Below, one piece after another: positions 25,508 through 33,945 of a DNA stretch of 64,000 nt. The notes under the pieces are model-generated. The model was not told the origin of the DNA, did no database searches, and saw only the letters and a list, made by a program, of their open reading frames with translations. Within the stretch, counting starts at the first letter, position 1, and every line of letters starts with the position of its first letter. Position numbers and translations under genes: made by a program. This stretch comes from a virus: the IMG/VR virus record IMGVR_UViG_3300024299_000645, positions 1 to 64,000 of that record. One strand, 5' to 3'.

Positions 25508-26870
25508 ACCTTTTTCCCGAAAAGTTTCCCCTTATATAAGACAAGAATATTTTGAAGATAATGCAGAAAAACTTATCTTCAAACAGGTACAAGATTATAT
25601 TGTTAAACATAATAGTCTACCCACAAAACAAAGTCTTCTAATTGATTTAGATCAACAAGAAGGTTTGCATGAGAATGAATACCAAAAAGCTACAGAAATA
25701 ATTAATACCTTAGATAAACCTGAGGATAAAGATGTAACTGCTTGGCTTATTGAACAATCGGAAACCTTCTGTCAAGATAAAGCAATCTATAATGCAGTTG
25801 TTGATGCGATTGCTATTTTAGAAGGTAACGACAATAAAACAAATTTACAAAAAGGCGCTATTCCGTCTTTATTGTCAGATGCATTAGCAGTATCATTTGA
25901 TCCTCATGTAGGTCATGATTTTATTGAAGATGCAAATGAAAGATTTGAATTTTATCATAGAGTTGAAGAGAAGATTGAATTCGACCTTGAAATGTTTAAT
26001 AAGATCACTAAAGGAGGGTTACCTAATAAAACTCTTAATATATGTCTTGCTGGAACTGGTGTTGGTAAGTCTCTTTTTATGTGCCATCATGCTGCTAGTT
26101 GTTTATCCATAAACAAGAATGTTCTTTATATTACTTTGGAAATGGCTGAAGAAAGGATCGCTGAAAGAATAGATGCAAATCTTTTAGATATACCTATTAG
26201 TCAATTAGAAGAACTTTCAAGGGATATGTATCAAAAGAAAATTGATAAGATAAATGCAAAGACTAAGGGTAAAATTATTATTAAAGAATATCCTACTGCA
26301 TCAGCAAGCGCAATGCATTTTAAAAATCTTTTATCAGAATTAAAGTTGAAACGTAATTTTACTCCTGATATAATATTCATAGATTATTTGAATATATGTT
26401 CAAGCGCAAGAATTAGAACAGGAGCAAACGTAAATTCGTATACTTATATTAAATCAATTGCAGAAGAATTGAGAGGATTAGCAGTAGAATTTAATGTCCC
26501 AATTCTTTCTGCAACACAGACTACAAGAACAGGGTTTACAAGTACAGATATAGGATTAGAAGATACATCTGAAAGTTTTGGTTTACCAGCAACAGCAGAC
26601 TTTATGTTTGCTATAATATCTTCAGATGAAATGGAACAGTTAAATCAATTACTTGTAAAACAATTAAAAAATAGATATAATGATCCTACATCTTATAAGA
26701 AGTTCATTGTTGGAATAGATAGACCTAAAATGAGATTATATGACGTAGAACAAAAAGCCCAAGACGATATTGCAGATAGTGGGCAAGATGATGATGAACC
26801 ATTATTTGATCAATCCACTGGCAATAGAATGCGGAATAAAGCGGACTTCGGTGCTTTCCAATATGAATGA
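25458..26870 (+). CDS. 41: Replicative helicase gp41 (DnaB-like)
   Basis: 470 residues. Walker A is LAGTGVGKSLF (197-207), then YITLEMAEERIAERI (motif H1a region) and FIDYLNICSS (Walker B). The N-terminal helical domain ([18 protein letters not shown]) matches DnaB/gp41 primase-interacting domains. It unwinds the lagging-strand template as a hexamer and works with the gp61 primase at 41 kb. ATG 25458 has GGAGGA immediately upstream; the in-frame TTG at 25446 is less likely. Confidence 0.95.
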   Translation: MNQRIEHLILSHLIHNEPFSRKVSPYIRQEYFEDNAEKLIFKQVQDYIVKHNSLPTKQSLLIDLDQQEGLHENEYQKATEIINTLDKPEDKDVTAWLIEQSETFCQDKAIYNAVVDAIAILEGNDNKTNLQKGAIPSLLSDALAVSFDPHVGHDFIEDANERFEFYHRVEEKIEFDLEMFNKITKGGLPNKTLNICLAGTGVGKSLFMCHHAASCLSINKNVLYITLEMAEERIAERIDANLLDIPISQLEELSRDMYQKKIDKINAKTKGKIIIKEYPTASASAMHFKNLLSELKLKRNFTPDIIFIDYLNICSSARIRTGANVNSYTYIKSIAEELRGLAVEFNVPILSATQTTRTGFTSTDIGLEDTSESFGLPATADFMFAIISSDEMEQLNQLLVKQLKNRYNDPTSYKKFIVGIDRPKMRLYDVEQKAQDDIADSGQDDDEPLFDQSTGNRMRNKADFGAFQYE

Positions 26871-27483
26871 ATTAGATCTTATTAAAGAAAATATAGAAAC
26901 AGCATGTCAGTCTTTTAAATGCTTTGAAAGGGCATATAATGAATCAACATTAAAATATATAACATCCTGGCGAAATTGTTCTCTCAAAATGGGAGAACTA
27001 ATCGAAGAACAATTAGGATTTCCTTGTTATATTAATATAAGAAAAGATAGAACACATGCATTATATGAATTAACATATGATGGTGCAGCAAATGTACCAC
27101 AAGAACACTATTCTGAATCTGAGATAGAGATTACAGTAAATTTATCCCCAGAACTATATACCCACCAATTATACATTCCAGAAGAACAATGGGAAAGATA
27201 TAAAGAACAATTTGTTCTTACATTTGTCCATGAATTAACCCATTCGTTGCAATTTGATGATAGTAAAGACGGACAAGCATTTAATTCCGATTCTGATTAT
27301 TTTTCAAGCCCCTTTGAGATAGATGCTTACAGTTCTGAACTGGCTTTTGACATGTTTCTTTATAAAAAGAAAGAAAAAGCTTGCGATGCATATGCAAGGT
27401 ATGCTACAATAGATACTAAGGTTGCAGATAAGATGAGAACACTGGCAAAAGAAAAATATCGGTATCTTAAAAAGACTAAATAG
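26863..27483 (+). CDS. Putative zinc metallopeptidase (HExxH)
   Basis: 206 residues. H123-E-L-T-H127 followed by E152 in PFEIDAYSSELAF gives an HExxH plus distal Glu arrangement (gluzincin-like). The N-terminal half is helical (NELDLIKENIETACQSF) and the middle resembles beta strands (EIEITVNLSPELYTHQL). Substrate unknown; it could process phage or host proteins. The ATG overlaps the helicase stop by 8 bases. An in-frame 31-codon extension upstream lacks a good start and is disregarded. It leads into the capsid-targeting-like gene run. Confidence 0.65.
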   Translation: MNELDLIKENIETACQSFKCFERAYNESTLKYITSWRNCSLKMGELIEEQLGFPCYINIRKDRTHALYELTYDGAANVPQEHYSESEIEITVNLSPELYTHQLYIPEEQWERYKEQFVLTFVHELTHSLQFDDSKDGQAFNSDSDYFSSPFEIDAYSSELAFDMFLYKKKEKACDAYARYATIDTKVADKMRTLAKEKYRYLKKTK

Positions 27484-27522
27484 TTAAGTAAACTATATTA
27501 ATAATTAATCAAAAAGGAAAAT

Positions 27523-28044
27523 ATGAAAACTTATAAGGATTTAACCCTCGAAGGATGGACGGATGGATTAAGCGGAGGGCATTTTGGTGGATATATAAAA
27601 GAAGATCTTGCTCGTGATATTGAAAAAGGCTTTAAACAGTTCGATAAGCTTGAAACAGATTATAGTACTGGTAACCATTACGGTAAAAAAATAAAATGTG
27701 GAGACTTCTTTATTATTCCGGGAATTATGATTGAAGGCGAAAAAGGAGGAGAAGGATACAAAGAAGAAATTAGGAACGTTTCGATAACCCTTCAAGATAA
27801 AAAAGGAAAGGATGTGACGAAGCTTCTTGATGATTCTGATGATGTATACGACCCCATAGGTCGCAACAAAGGAAACCGCAACATGGAATGGCACAAGTTA
27901 CAGGGTACTCTTCCCGGTTGGCAATCCGGTGACCCAGTAGATATTCATGGAGCGAGTGAGAATTTAAATGGAAAATTAACTTCAATTGATAAAAAATTGG
28001 TCAAATCAATTGAACAATGGTGTAAGCAAAATTCAGGGAAGTAA
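27523..28044 (+). CDS. Capsid-targeting-like protein, unknown function
   Basis: 173 residues starting MKTYKDLTLEGWTDGL, which resembles the T4 capsid-targeting sequence of internal proteins (MKTYQEFIAEA). The gp21 protease site of T4 follows a short hydrophobic-x-Glu pattern; here LTLE-G is a partial match. The rest is Gly- and Lys-rich (GLSGGHFGGYIKED, IEGEKGGEGYKEE) and soluble, ending WCKQNSGK. Good AAAAAGGAAA upstream. First of the run of similar N-termini at 27.5-32.5 kb. Confidence 0.55.
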   Translation: MKTYKDLTLEGWTDGLSGGHFGGYIKEDLARDIEKGFKQFDKLETDYSTGNHYGKKIKCGDFFIIPGIMIEGEKGGEGYKEEIRNVSITLQDKKGKDVTKLLDDSDDVYDPIGRNKGNRNMEWHKLQGTLPGWQSGDPVDIHGASENLNGKLTSIDKKLVKSIEQWCKQNSGK

Positions 28045-28045
28045 T

Positions 28046-28273
28046 ATGGATAACGTAGCAGATTCTGCAAAAGAAGTTCTAGAGACTATGGCATTTAGTA
28101 AGTTAGCTGTAAAATCAATAGAGGATGTAGCTAAGCGCGCTAATAGAATTACTAGATGGGCCCGGAATAACGGTCAGATGGGCGCGGAAGCTAATTCAAT
28201 TAAAAAGATGGCTAAAGAACTTAATGATATTATGGACAAGTGGACAAAAGGGGATACGGTAATTGTACCATAG
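28046..28273 (+). CDS. Small helical protein, 75 aa
   Basis: Starts MDNVADSAKEVLETMAFSKL, with an in-frame upstream region that lacks a good start. Predominantly helical with many Ala, Lys and Asn (KRANRITRWARNN, ELNDIMDKWTKGD). It lies one base after the preceding gene and ends 7 bases before the next, all on the same strand. Function unknown. Confidence 0.5.
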   Translation: MDNVADSAKEVLETMAFSKLAVKSIEDVAKRANRITRWARNNGQMGAEANSIKKMAKELNDIMDKWTKGDTVIVP

Positions 28274-28280
28274 AGAAAAA

Positions 28281-29810
28281 ATGAAAACATATACAACTTT
28301 TATGGCACCGGGTTATATTAAGAAGGATATTCGAACTCTCTTAGAAAGAGTAACGCCCGCACTCAAAAAACAAGTGCTCGATAAAATCGAAGATGTTCAA
28401 GAAGATGAGGTTTTAAGATCTGTTCTCGAAGCTATGCAACGAGATGTTATGGTTGCTCTTCTTGATGAGAAGTGTAAAACTGCTAACATAAAAATGAATA
28501 AAGAAGCTTTTATTGACTCTATCATTTTAGCAATTAATAAATCAGGTGCACCAGCTAATGACCAAATGGATTTTTTAAAAGAACTTTTAGCCGGTGAAGT
28601 ATTTGATTGTAAAAAAATGGTACAAGATAGTCACAAAAAAGTAGTAAGATTAGATTCATATGTTAATACTAGAAGCCCCATATGGCCAAAAGTTAAAGAT
28701 AAGTTTATAGAAAATATAACAAAAATAGATAATCAGAATATTGGTCCAGGTGAAATTTTATTTATTTTAGCTACTCCCGGAGCAACGAAGGGTAATGCTG
28801 ATAATAAAGGCGATGTCAAATTAGCAGACGGTTATAATGTAGAACTTAAAGCATCTGGTGGCACGTTTTCCAAACCTGACAAATTTGCAGATGCTAAATT
28901 ATTTTTTATTAATGCGTTCAAAGATTTAGGTAGCGATATAACAGCAAAAGAAGCAGATAAAATGGGTCTTGGAGGTAGAAGTGTTTATAAGGATAGCAAT
29001 GCGCAAGGTGGTATACCTAAAGCCCTTTCTCTTGGTAGTAAAAAATATACTACTTTATGGATGGAAAAAAATGGCGGTTCACAAAGACAAGCAGATAAAG
29101 CTTGCGAAAAACTATGGCATGATATTTGTGTTGAAGCAATGCCTTTTGACAAAGCCTCGAAATATGTTTTTAATAAGACTGTAAAGAATGGATTAACCGA
29201 TCCTAATGAATTTATAAAACAATGGAACGCCAATGCATTAAATGATTATAAAGAACATGGATGGGATTATGTTACATTATTTGATAAAATATCATTGGAT
29301 GTCATCTCATTTAAAGATGGGAAAGATCTCTATACTTCTAAAGAATGGAATCCAGGTACTGAATGGATGTTAAGATGGACTGGAGGAGGAGGTTTTTCTG
29401 GTACAGGATCATCTACAAGAATAAAAACAGGTCCTTTCAAAAATGAAGCAATTTTTGATCCTGGTGATACCGATTTTGAGAAAAAGATAAAAGAAAAAAA
29501 TGCAATAAGAAGTTCATTAGAATCAACTTTTAAATCACTTAGTAAAAAACAATCTAATAAACAGGCTTTTGAATATTCTAGTGTGAAAGCTCTAAAAAAT
29601 AAAAGAGGTAAGCCAATTGGCTACTCTTCAAAAGGTTTGATGAATGATAACAATTCACCGGAAGATTTTAAAAAGGTGAGCGATGAACTTGGAGCAGCTT
29701 TGGACAGGTATTTTTCTCTTAAAAATGAATTGAAATTTGGTAGAGATAATGCTGATAGAGATCTTGGAAAAAGTTTTGCGGATATGAAACGGAAATTGGG
29801 AGTAAGGTGA
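28281..29810 (+). CDS. Capsid-targeting-like protein with PD-(D/E)XK nuclease-like motif
   Basis: 509 residues. The N-terminus MKTYTTFMAPGYIKKD resembles the T4 capsid-targeting sequence but lacks the Glu of the cleavage site. At residues 178-190, D178-VKLADGYNV-E188-L-K190 forms a candidate D-x(n)-E-x-K nuclease core following a Gly-rich stretch (TPGATKGNADNKG). The remainder is Lys-rich with helical parts (KASGGTFSKPDKFADAKLFF). A nuclease-type role is an inference from one motif; a structural protein is the alternative. ATG 28281 is chosen because it restores the repeated N-terminal motif. Start of the next gene overlaps by GTGA. Confidence 0.5.
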   Translation: MKTYTTFMAPGYIKKDIRTLLERVTPALKKQVLDKIEDVQEDEVLRSVLEAMQRDVMVALLDEKCKTANIKMNKEAFIDSIILAINKSGAPANDQMDFLKELLAGEVFDCKKMVQDSHKKVVRLDSYVNTRSPIWPKVKDKFIENITKIDNQNIGPGEILFILATPGATKGNADNKGDVKLADGYNVELKASGGTFSKPDKFADAKLFFINAFKDLGSDITAKEADKMGLGGRSVYKDSNAQGGIPKALSLGSKKYTTLWMEKNGGSQRQADKACEKLWHDICVEAMPFDKASKYVFNKTVKNGLTDPNEFIKQWNANALNDYKEHGWDYVTLFDKISLDVISFKDGKDLYTSKEWNPGTEWMLRWTGGGGFSGTGSSTRIKTGPFKNEAIFDPGDTDFEKKIKEKNAIRSSLESTFKSLSKKQSNKQAFEYSSVKALKNKRGKPIGYSSKGLMNDNNSPEDFKKVSDELGAALDRYFSLKNELKFGRDNADRDLGKSFADMKRKLGVR

Positions 29811-31033
29811 AACAATATAAACAATTTCTTGCAGAAGCCTCTGGAAAAAATCTTCATATGGAACATCTCGAAGATGAGGTGTTGAATGGTGGTGTTAATG
29901 GTACTAGAGGTGCTATTGATTTTTTAAGATCTTTAAGAAACATGTTAGCCGGTCATAATAAAGAAGCAGTTAATGTTACTGTTAAATGGGATGGCGCTCC
30001 TGCTATAGTCGCCGGTATCCATCCTAATGGAAAATTCTTTGTTGATTATAAGTCAATGAGACGCCCATGTTTTATTCAAGCTGATGTTGATGAACATTTC
30101 GGTGGCGGCCCTCTTCATGCTAAAATGAGTGCTTTATTAGAACATTTACCTAAGTTAAAGATTCCAGGTAATATTTTTCAAGGTGATGTTCTTTGGACAG
30201 AGGATAAAGATAAGAAGATACAGACAATTGATAAGGAAAGACAGATTACGTTTACACCTAATACGATAACTTATGCCGTTCCTTTAAATACAGAATTAGC
30301 AAATGCCATAATTAAAGCAAAGATTGGAATTGTTTTTCATACAACATACAGAACAGCAGGACAAGAAGACTTAGCAGATTTGAAAGCTGAGTTTGGTGCA
30401 GATGTAAATCAATGGACATCACATAAGGATGTTTGGGCTGTTAATGCGGACTTTACAGATGTAAGTGGAACAGCAACATTTACAAAGGCAGATGAAAAGA
30501 AAGTAACAGATATGTTGTCTCAGTTAGGAAAAGATTTTAATAAAGTCAATGGTCGTTTTCTTGATAGTATCAAAGATGATAATATATTAAAAGTTCATAT
30601 TAAGACCTATATAAATTCTAAAGTCAGAGAAGGTGAATTTATAGAAGAAAGGTTAGCAAGAGATTGTGTAAAATTTATTAAAGCTAAGTTAGATAAAGAT
30701 GTTGCAAAGTTAAAATCAGAAAAAGGTCGTACACGAAAACAAATGACTGTTGATGAATACTTAAAGAAATTAAATGGGAATATAGATCAGATAGGTACTG
30801 TTTTTCGTATAATGGCTTTAATAAATAATATTAAGCTATATATTGTAGAGAAGTTAGAAGAGGTAAAAGGTTTAACTTCTACCTTTATTAAAACCTCATC
30901 CGGGTATAAAGTAACAAAACCAGAAGGGTTTGTTGCTATTGACTCATTTGATTCTGGTAAGGGATTAAAATTAGTTAACAGAATGGAATTTAGTAGAATA
31001 AATTTTACCGCAGAAAAGGATTGGGACCAATGA
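29807..31033 (+). CDS. Capsid-targeting-like protein with ligase/capping (KxDG) nucleotidyltransferase motifs
   Basis: 408 residues, GTG start. The N-terminus MKQYKQFLAEA closely matches the T4 capsid-targeting sequence, with LAE-A at the expected gp21 cleavage position. K60-W-D-G63 matches motif I of DNA/RNA ligases, where the lysine takes AMP. IFQGDVLWTED (about 124-134) fits motif III, PEGFVAID (about 374) motif IV and GLKLVNRMEF (about 387) motif V. Marine T4-likes carry this family under a DUF name (DUF6267, from memory). I infer a divergent nucleotidyltransferase that may be packaged in the head. Activity is unproven. Confidence 0.6.
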   Translation: MKQYKQFLAEASGKNLHMEHLEDEVLNGGVNGTRGAIDFLRSLRNMLAGHNKEAVNVTVKWDGAPAIVAGIHPNGKFFVDYKSMRRPCFIQADVDEHFGGGPLHAKMSALLEHLPKLKIPGNIFQGDVLWTEDKDKKIQTIDKERQITFTPNTITYAVPLNTELANAIIKAKIGIVFHTTYRTAGQEDLADLKAEFGADVNQWTSHKDVWAVNADFTDVSGTATFTKADEKKVTDMLSQLGKDFNKVNGRFLDSIKDDNILKVHIKTYINSKVREGEFIEERLARDCVKFIKAKLDKDVAKLKSEKGRTRKQMTVDEYLKKLNGNIDQIGTVFRIMALINNIKLYIVEKLEEVKGLTSTFIKTSSGYKVTKPEGFVAIDSFDSGKGLKLVNRMEFSRINFTAEKDWDQ

Positions 31034-31296
31034 AAAATTACAAAGAATTCTCAAAGCGCGACCTGAAAGAATCTAAGTATTCTGACCAGTTGATTGATGC
31101 ATTACGTGATTGCATTGATTCCGCGCCTGATAGAATTAAAAATAAACTAGCACAAGTATATGAGGACTATGTTCATAAGTTTATGAGACGTCCACAAAAA
31201 TTACCATATATGTTACAAGGGTTCTTAGATGCTATCGAAGAAGGTACCGATGCAAGAATAGAATGGAAGGGTGGCGGAGATAGGAGCGACTGGTGA
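31030..31296 (+). CDS. Small capsid-targeting-like protein, 88 aa
   Basis: Starts MKNYKEFSKRDLKESK, like the other N-termini here, but without a Glu-Ala/Gly cleavage site. The middle is helical (LIDALRDCIDSAPDRIKNKL). The last residues DARIEWKGGGDRSDW repeat a segment found in the next gene, and the DNA is a 34-base near-identical repeat (31249-31282 with 31626-31659). It overlaps the previous stop by ATGA and the next start by GTGA. Confidence 0.55.
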   Translation: MKNYKEFSKRDLKESKYSDQLIDALRDCIDSAPDRIKNKLAQVYEDYVHKFMRRPQKLPYMLQGFLDAIEEGTDARIEWKGGGDRSDW

Positions 31297-31659
31297 AAAC
31301 ATATAAAGAATATACAGAATCTCCAGTTAATGAAGTTGATTCATCCGGCATAGATATGTATGATAATAAAAGAAAAGAATCAGAGAGAAGGAAGAAGGCT
31401 AGAGAAACTCCTTCTTCTCCAGAAACTCAAGCTAAGCTTAAAAGGGCAAGAGCAGGAGAAGTTGAGATGGAAGAAGCATCAAAGTTACCACCTCACCTTG
31501 CAAAGTTTTTTGACAAAAAAGGTGATTTAAAACCAGAAGTCGCAGCTCGTATTGCAAAAGGTAGAGAAAAACTTAATATTAAAGATGTAACACCTAAAGG
31601 ATACGGCCCAAAAGAAGAAGCCTCTGATGCAAGAATAGAATGGAAGGGCGGCGGAGATA
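31249..31659 (+). repeat. 34-bp direct repeat, copies at 31249-31282 and 31626-31659
   Basis: Both copies begin GATGCAAGAATAG and end GGCGGAGATA and differ at one position (T/C). The first copy is at the end of the 88-residue gene, the second inside the following gene, both in frame and encoding DARIEWKGGGD. The sequence between (31283-31625) carries the start of the second gene. Confidence 0.8.
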
Positions 31660-32504
31660 TTAAGAAGACTTTCGCTGAAATTACAACTGGTCTTTTAAAG
31701 CGAGCCGCAAGTGCAGCACACAAAGATATGGAGAAACAAAAAGACCACCATGATTTGGCAGCGTTTGACGGAGGAAGGACAGAAAGGGAGAAGGCGACAA
31801 AGAAGAAGGCAGAGAAGAGAGAGAAACAATCCGCAAAATTCAGTGCGGCAGCTGGCGAAAAGCCGGCCAAGCCCGAAAGCCAAGATTCCCGTGATAAGAG
31901 ATTAAGTAGTGTTAAGAGGAATATGTATAACAGTTATACATCTACAGAAGAACCTGTTGATGAACTTTCAAAAGGCTTATTACAACGCGCGCAACAATCA
32001 GCTAAAGCGAAAGCTGGACAACAAAGAGCCGTATCGGCTAAAGCCGCTTCAAGAGTTGGTGACACTAGTCAACCACCAGGACAAAATCTTAAATCGAAAC
32101 GTGCAGATTTCAAAGCAGCAAAAAAAGATTATCAAGCATTTAAATTTGGTAAAGCTGCTAACAAGAAAACGGGGAATGTAGAAAAAGAAGAGTGGGAGAA
32201 ACCAAGAGATAAAGACTTTGAAAAGCTAGGACCTCTCTCCAAGGGTGAAATGAAAGGAAAGAGTAAGTATTCTGGAAAGAGCGATGAGAAGAAAGAACAA
32301 AACGAGAGTCATGATTATTTTGGTAGCGGACCGTTCACAGGACCAAAAAGTGATCTAGCTGCCTCGGTTTTGAGAATAGCAGAAAAAGCAGCAAAAGACA
32401 AAGAGGATGTGGAAGAAGTAAAGGGTTTTGAAAAAATGTCTAACGACAAATTAAACCAGTCTGTTAAAGACGCATATCTCGATAAGGTTCGAGGGGGAAT
32501 GTGA
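31293..32504 (+). CDS. Lys/Ala-rich capsid-targeting-like protein, 403 aa
   Basis: GTG start (GTGA overlap); N-terminus MKTYKEYTESPVNEVDSS is like a capsid-targeting sequence. Most of the protein is low-complexity Lys/Ala/Glu/Ser. Two related helical repeats can be seen: FAEITTGLLKRAASAAHKDM (about residues 126-146) and VDELSKGLLQRAQQSAKAKA (about 222-241), both E-x-(S/T)-x-G-L-L-x-R-A. The first is preceded by DARIEWKGGGD. The same VDE motif is in the gp67-like protein. A role as internal head or DNA-binding core protein fits composition; not proven. Confidence 0.5.
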   Translation: MKTYKEYTESPVNEVDSSGIDMYDNKRKESERRKKARETPSSPETQAKLKRARAGEVEMEEASKLPPHLAKFFDKKGDLKPEVAARIAKGREKLNIKDVTPKGYGPKEEASDARIEWKGGGDIKKTFAEITTGLLKRAASAAHKDMEKQKDHHDLAAFDGGRTEREKATKKKAEKREKQSAKFSAAAGEKPAKPESQDSRDKRLSSVKRNMYNSYTSTEEPVDELSKGLLQRAQQSAKAKAGQQRAVSAKAASRVGDTSQPPGQNLKSKRADFKAAKKDYQAFKFGKAANKKTGNVEKEEWEKPRDKDFEKLGPLSKGEMKGKSKYSGKSDEKKEQNESHDYFGSGPFTGPKSDLAASVLRIAEKAAKDKEDVEEVKGFEKMSNDKLNQSVKDAYLDKVRGGM

Positions 32505-33943
32505 TTTCATTTACTCAATTACGGGAAGGGTCGTTAAAGACAGCAGTATTTGCTTTTGGTCGGTTTAACCCCCCTACAATTGGACACGAGATTTTAGTTA
32601 ATAAGGTAACCGCAGTTGCTAAACGCAATCGTGGTGATGCTTTTATATTCCCTAGTTCTACACAAGATTCTAAAAAGAATCCATTAGAATATAAAGAAAA
32701 GATTAAATGGATGAAAAAAATGTTTAAACCGAAAGGCGAAGACATTTTTAAGTATTCAGGTGATCAACCTAAAGATGCATTGAAATCCCTTTCATTATTA
32801 CATGATGAAGGATATGAAGAAGTTATTATGGTTGTAGGAAGTGATAGAGTAAATCAATTTAAAAAATTGTTACCTCAATATAATGGTGTTGATGGCAAAG
32901 CTCATGGTTTTTATGATTTTAAAAAAATAGAAATAGAAAGCGCTGGTGAAAGAGATCCAGATGCAGACGATGCCACAGGAATGTCAGCTTCTAAATTAAG
33001 ATCACATGCCGTTGATGGTGATTTTGATAATTTTAAAGAAGGTTTACCAGATAATTTATCTGATAAAGATAAACGTTCATTATATCAATCATTACGAAAA
33101 GGTATGAGATTATCTGTTATTGAAGCACAAATAAAAGAAAAATTGGGTCCTGGGAAACCGATTGCTCCAATGAAGAATACTACTAAGGATCCTAAAGCAG
33201 CAATGGGAAAATTTGTATCTAAAACTGCTCCACCAAGAACAAACGATGATGCAGGAATAGATAGTATAATGCAAAAAGCAGATTCAGGAGCGAAACCTGC
33301 GAGTCCGGTTGTTAAAGTAAAAAATAAGCCAGTGCCGGCAAAAGCACCACCTTCTTCTTCGGTAGATAAAGAATCATTATGTATGGATAAGATTCATTAT
33401 GAGAATAAGACTTATCATGTGGAAGAATATACAAAAGAAGTGTTTCAATATCTACAACAATTTGCTACAACGAAGCCCAAACAAGAATATTATAAACGTG
33501 CTTTAAAAGAAACAGAAGAATTTTGGGAAAAGTATGAAATGGCATTTGGTGGCGCGATTAAAGTAGCATTATGGGAAGTATCGCGGATGAGAGAGCACAC
33601 AAAGAAGGCCGCCGATTTTATTACATTGTTAGGTGAAAATGTTGATTATGACATAGCAAATCTTTCTTATATGAATGAACGAATAGATGAATTGCCTACA
33701 AATAACATAGATATTAATAAACCAGTAAGTTCTAAATTACAAAAAATACTTGGTTTAAAGGAATGGCACAAGGATAGAGCTAAAGAAGGCCGACAGTTAG
33801 AAATCGGAACAGATAAATATAGACAGTACCTTGTAGATTTGACTCCGGGAGAGGAGTTTAAATCAGAACAAAATAAAAAACGCGAACAACAAGCGGAAAG
33901 AGTCAGTAAGATGATTTCCAAAATTATTGCCAACAGGAGCTAA
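32501..33943 (+). CDS. Nucleotidylyltransferase with capsid-targeting-like N-terminus and C-terminal extension
   Basis: 480 residues, GTG start overlapping the preceding stop by GTGA. MISFTQLREG resembles a capsid-targeting N-terminus, then TAVFAFGRFNPPTIGHEIL (13-31) has the T/HxGH core of cytidylyl/adenylyltransferases, and GMSASKLRSHA (160-170) is the second motif. Marine T4-like phages often encode such an enzyme. Residues 205-480 form a separate Lys/Glu-rich region with no recognised fold (EFWEKYEMAFGGAIKVALW). The substrate could be NMN, nicotinate nucleotide, a sugar or phospholipid; unknown. Confidence 0.7.
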   Translation: MISFTQLREGSLKTAVFAFGRFNPPTIGHEILVNKVTAVAKRNRGDAFIFPSSTQDSKKNPLEYKEKIKWMKKMFKPKGEDIFKYSGDQPKDALKSLSLLHDEGYEEVIMVVGSDRVNQFKKLLPQYNGVDGKAHGFYDFKKIEIESAGERDPDADDATGMSASKLRSHAVDGDFDNFKEGLPDNLSDKDKRSLYQSLRKGMRLSVIEAQIKEKLGPGKPIAPMKNTTKDPKAAMGKFVSKTAPPRTNDDAGIDSIMQKADSGAKPASPVVKVKNKPVPAKAPPSSSVDKESLCMDKIHYENKTYHVEEYTKEVFQYLQQFATTKPKQEYYKRALKETEEFWEKYEMAFGGAIKVALWEVSRMREHTKKAADFITLLGENVDYDIANLSYMNERIDELPTNNIDINKPVSSKLQKILGLKEWHKDRAKEGRQLEIGTDKYRQYLVDLTPGEEFKSEQNKKREQQAERVSKMISKIIANRS

Positions 33944-33945
33944 TA

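Noticed and set aside
26770-26862. N-terminal extension of the HExxH peptidase-like gene
   Set aside because: It lies in the helicase gene in another frame and has no plausible start; MNELDL with 8-base overlap is preferred.
31493-32181. Alternate plus and minus frames over the Lys-rich head-type gene
   Set aside because: They reflect codon repeats; no homology-like features or starts support them.
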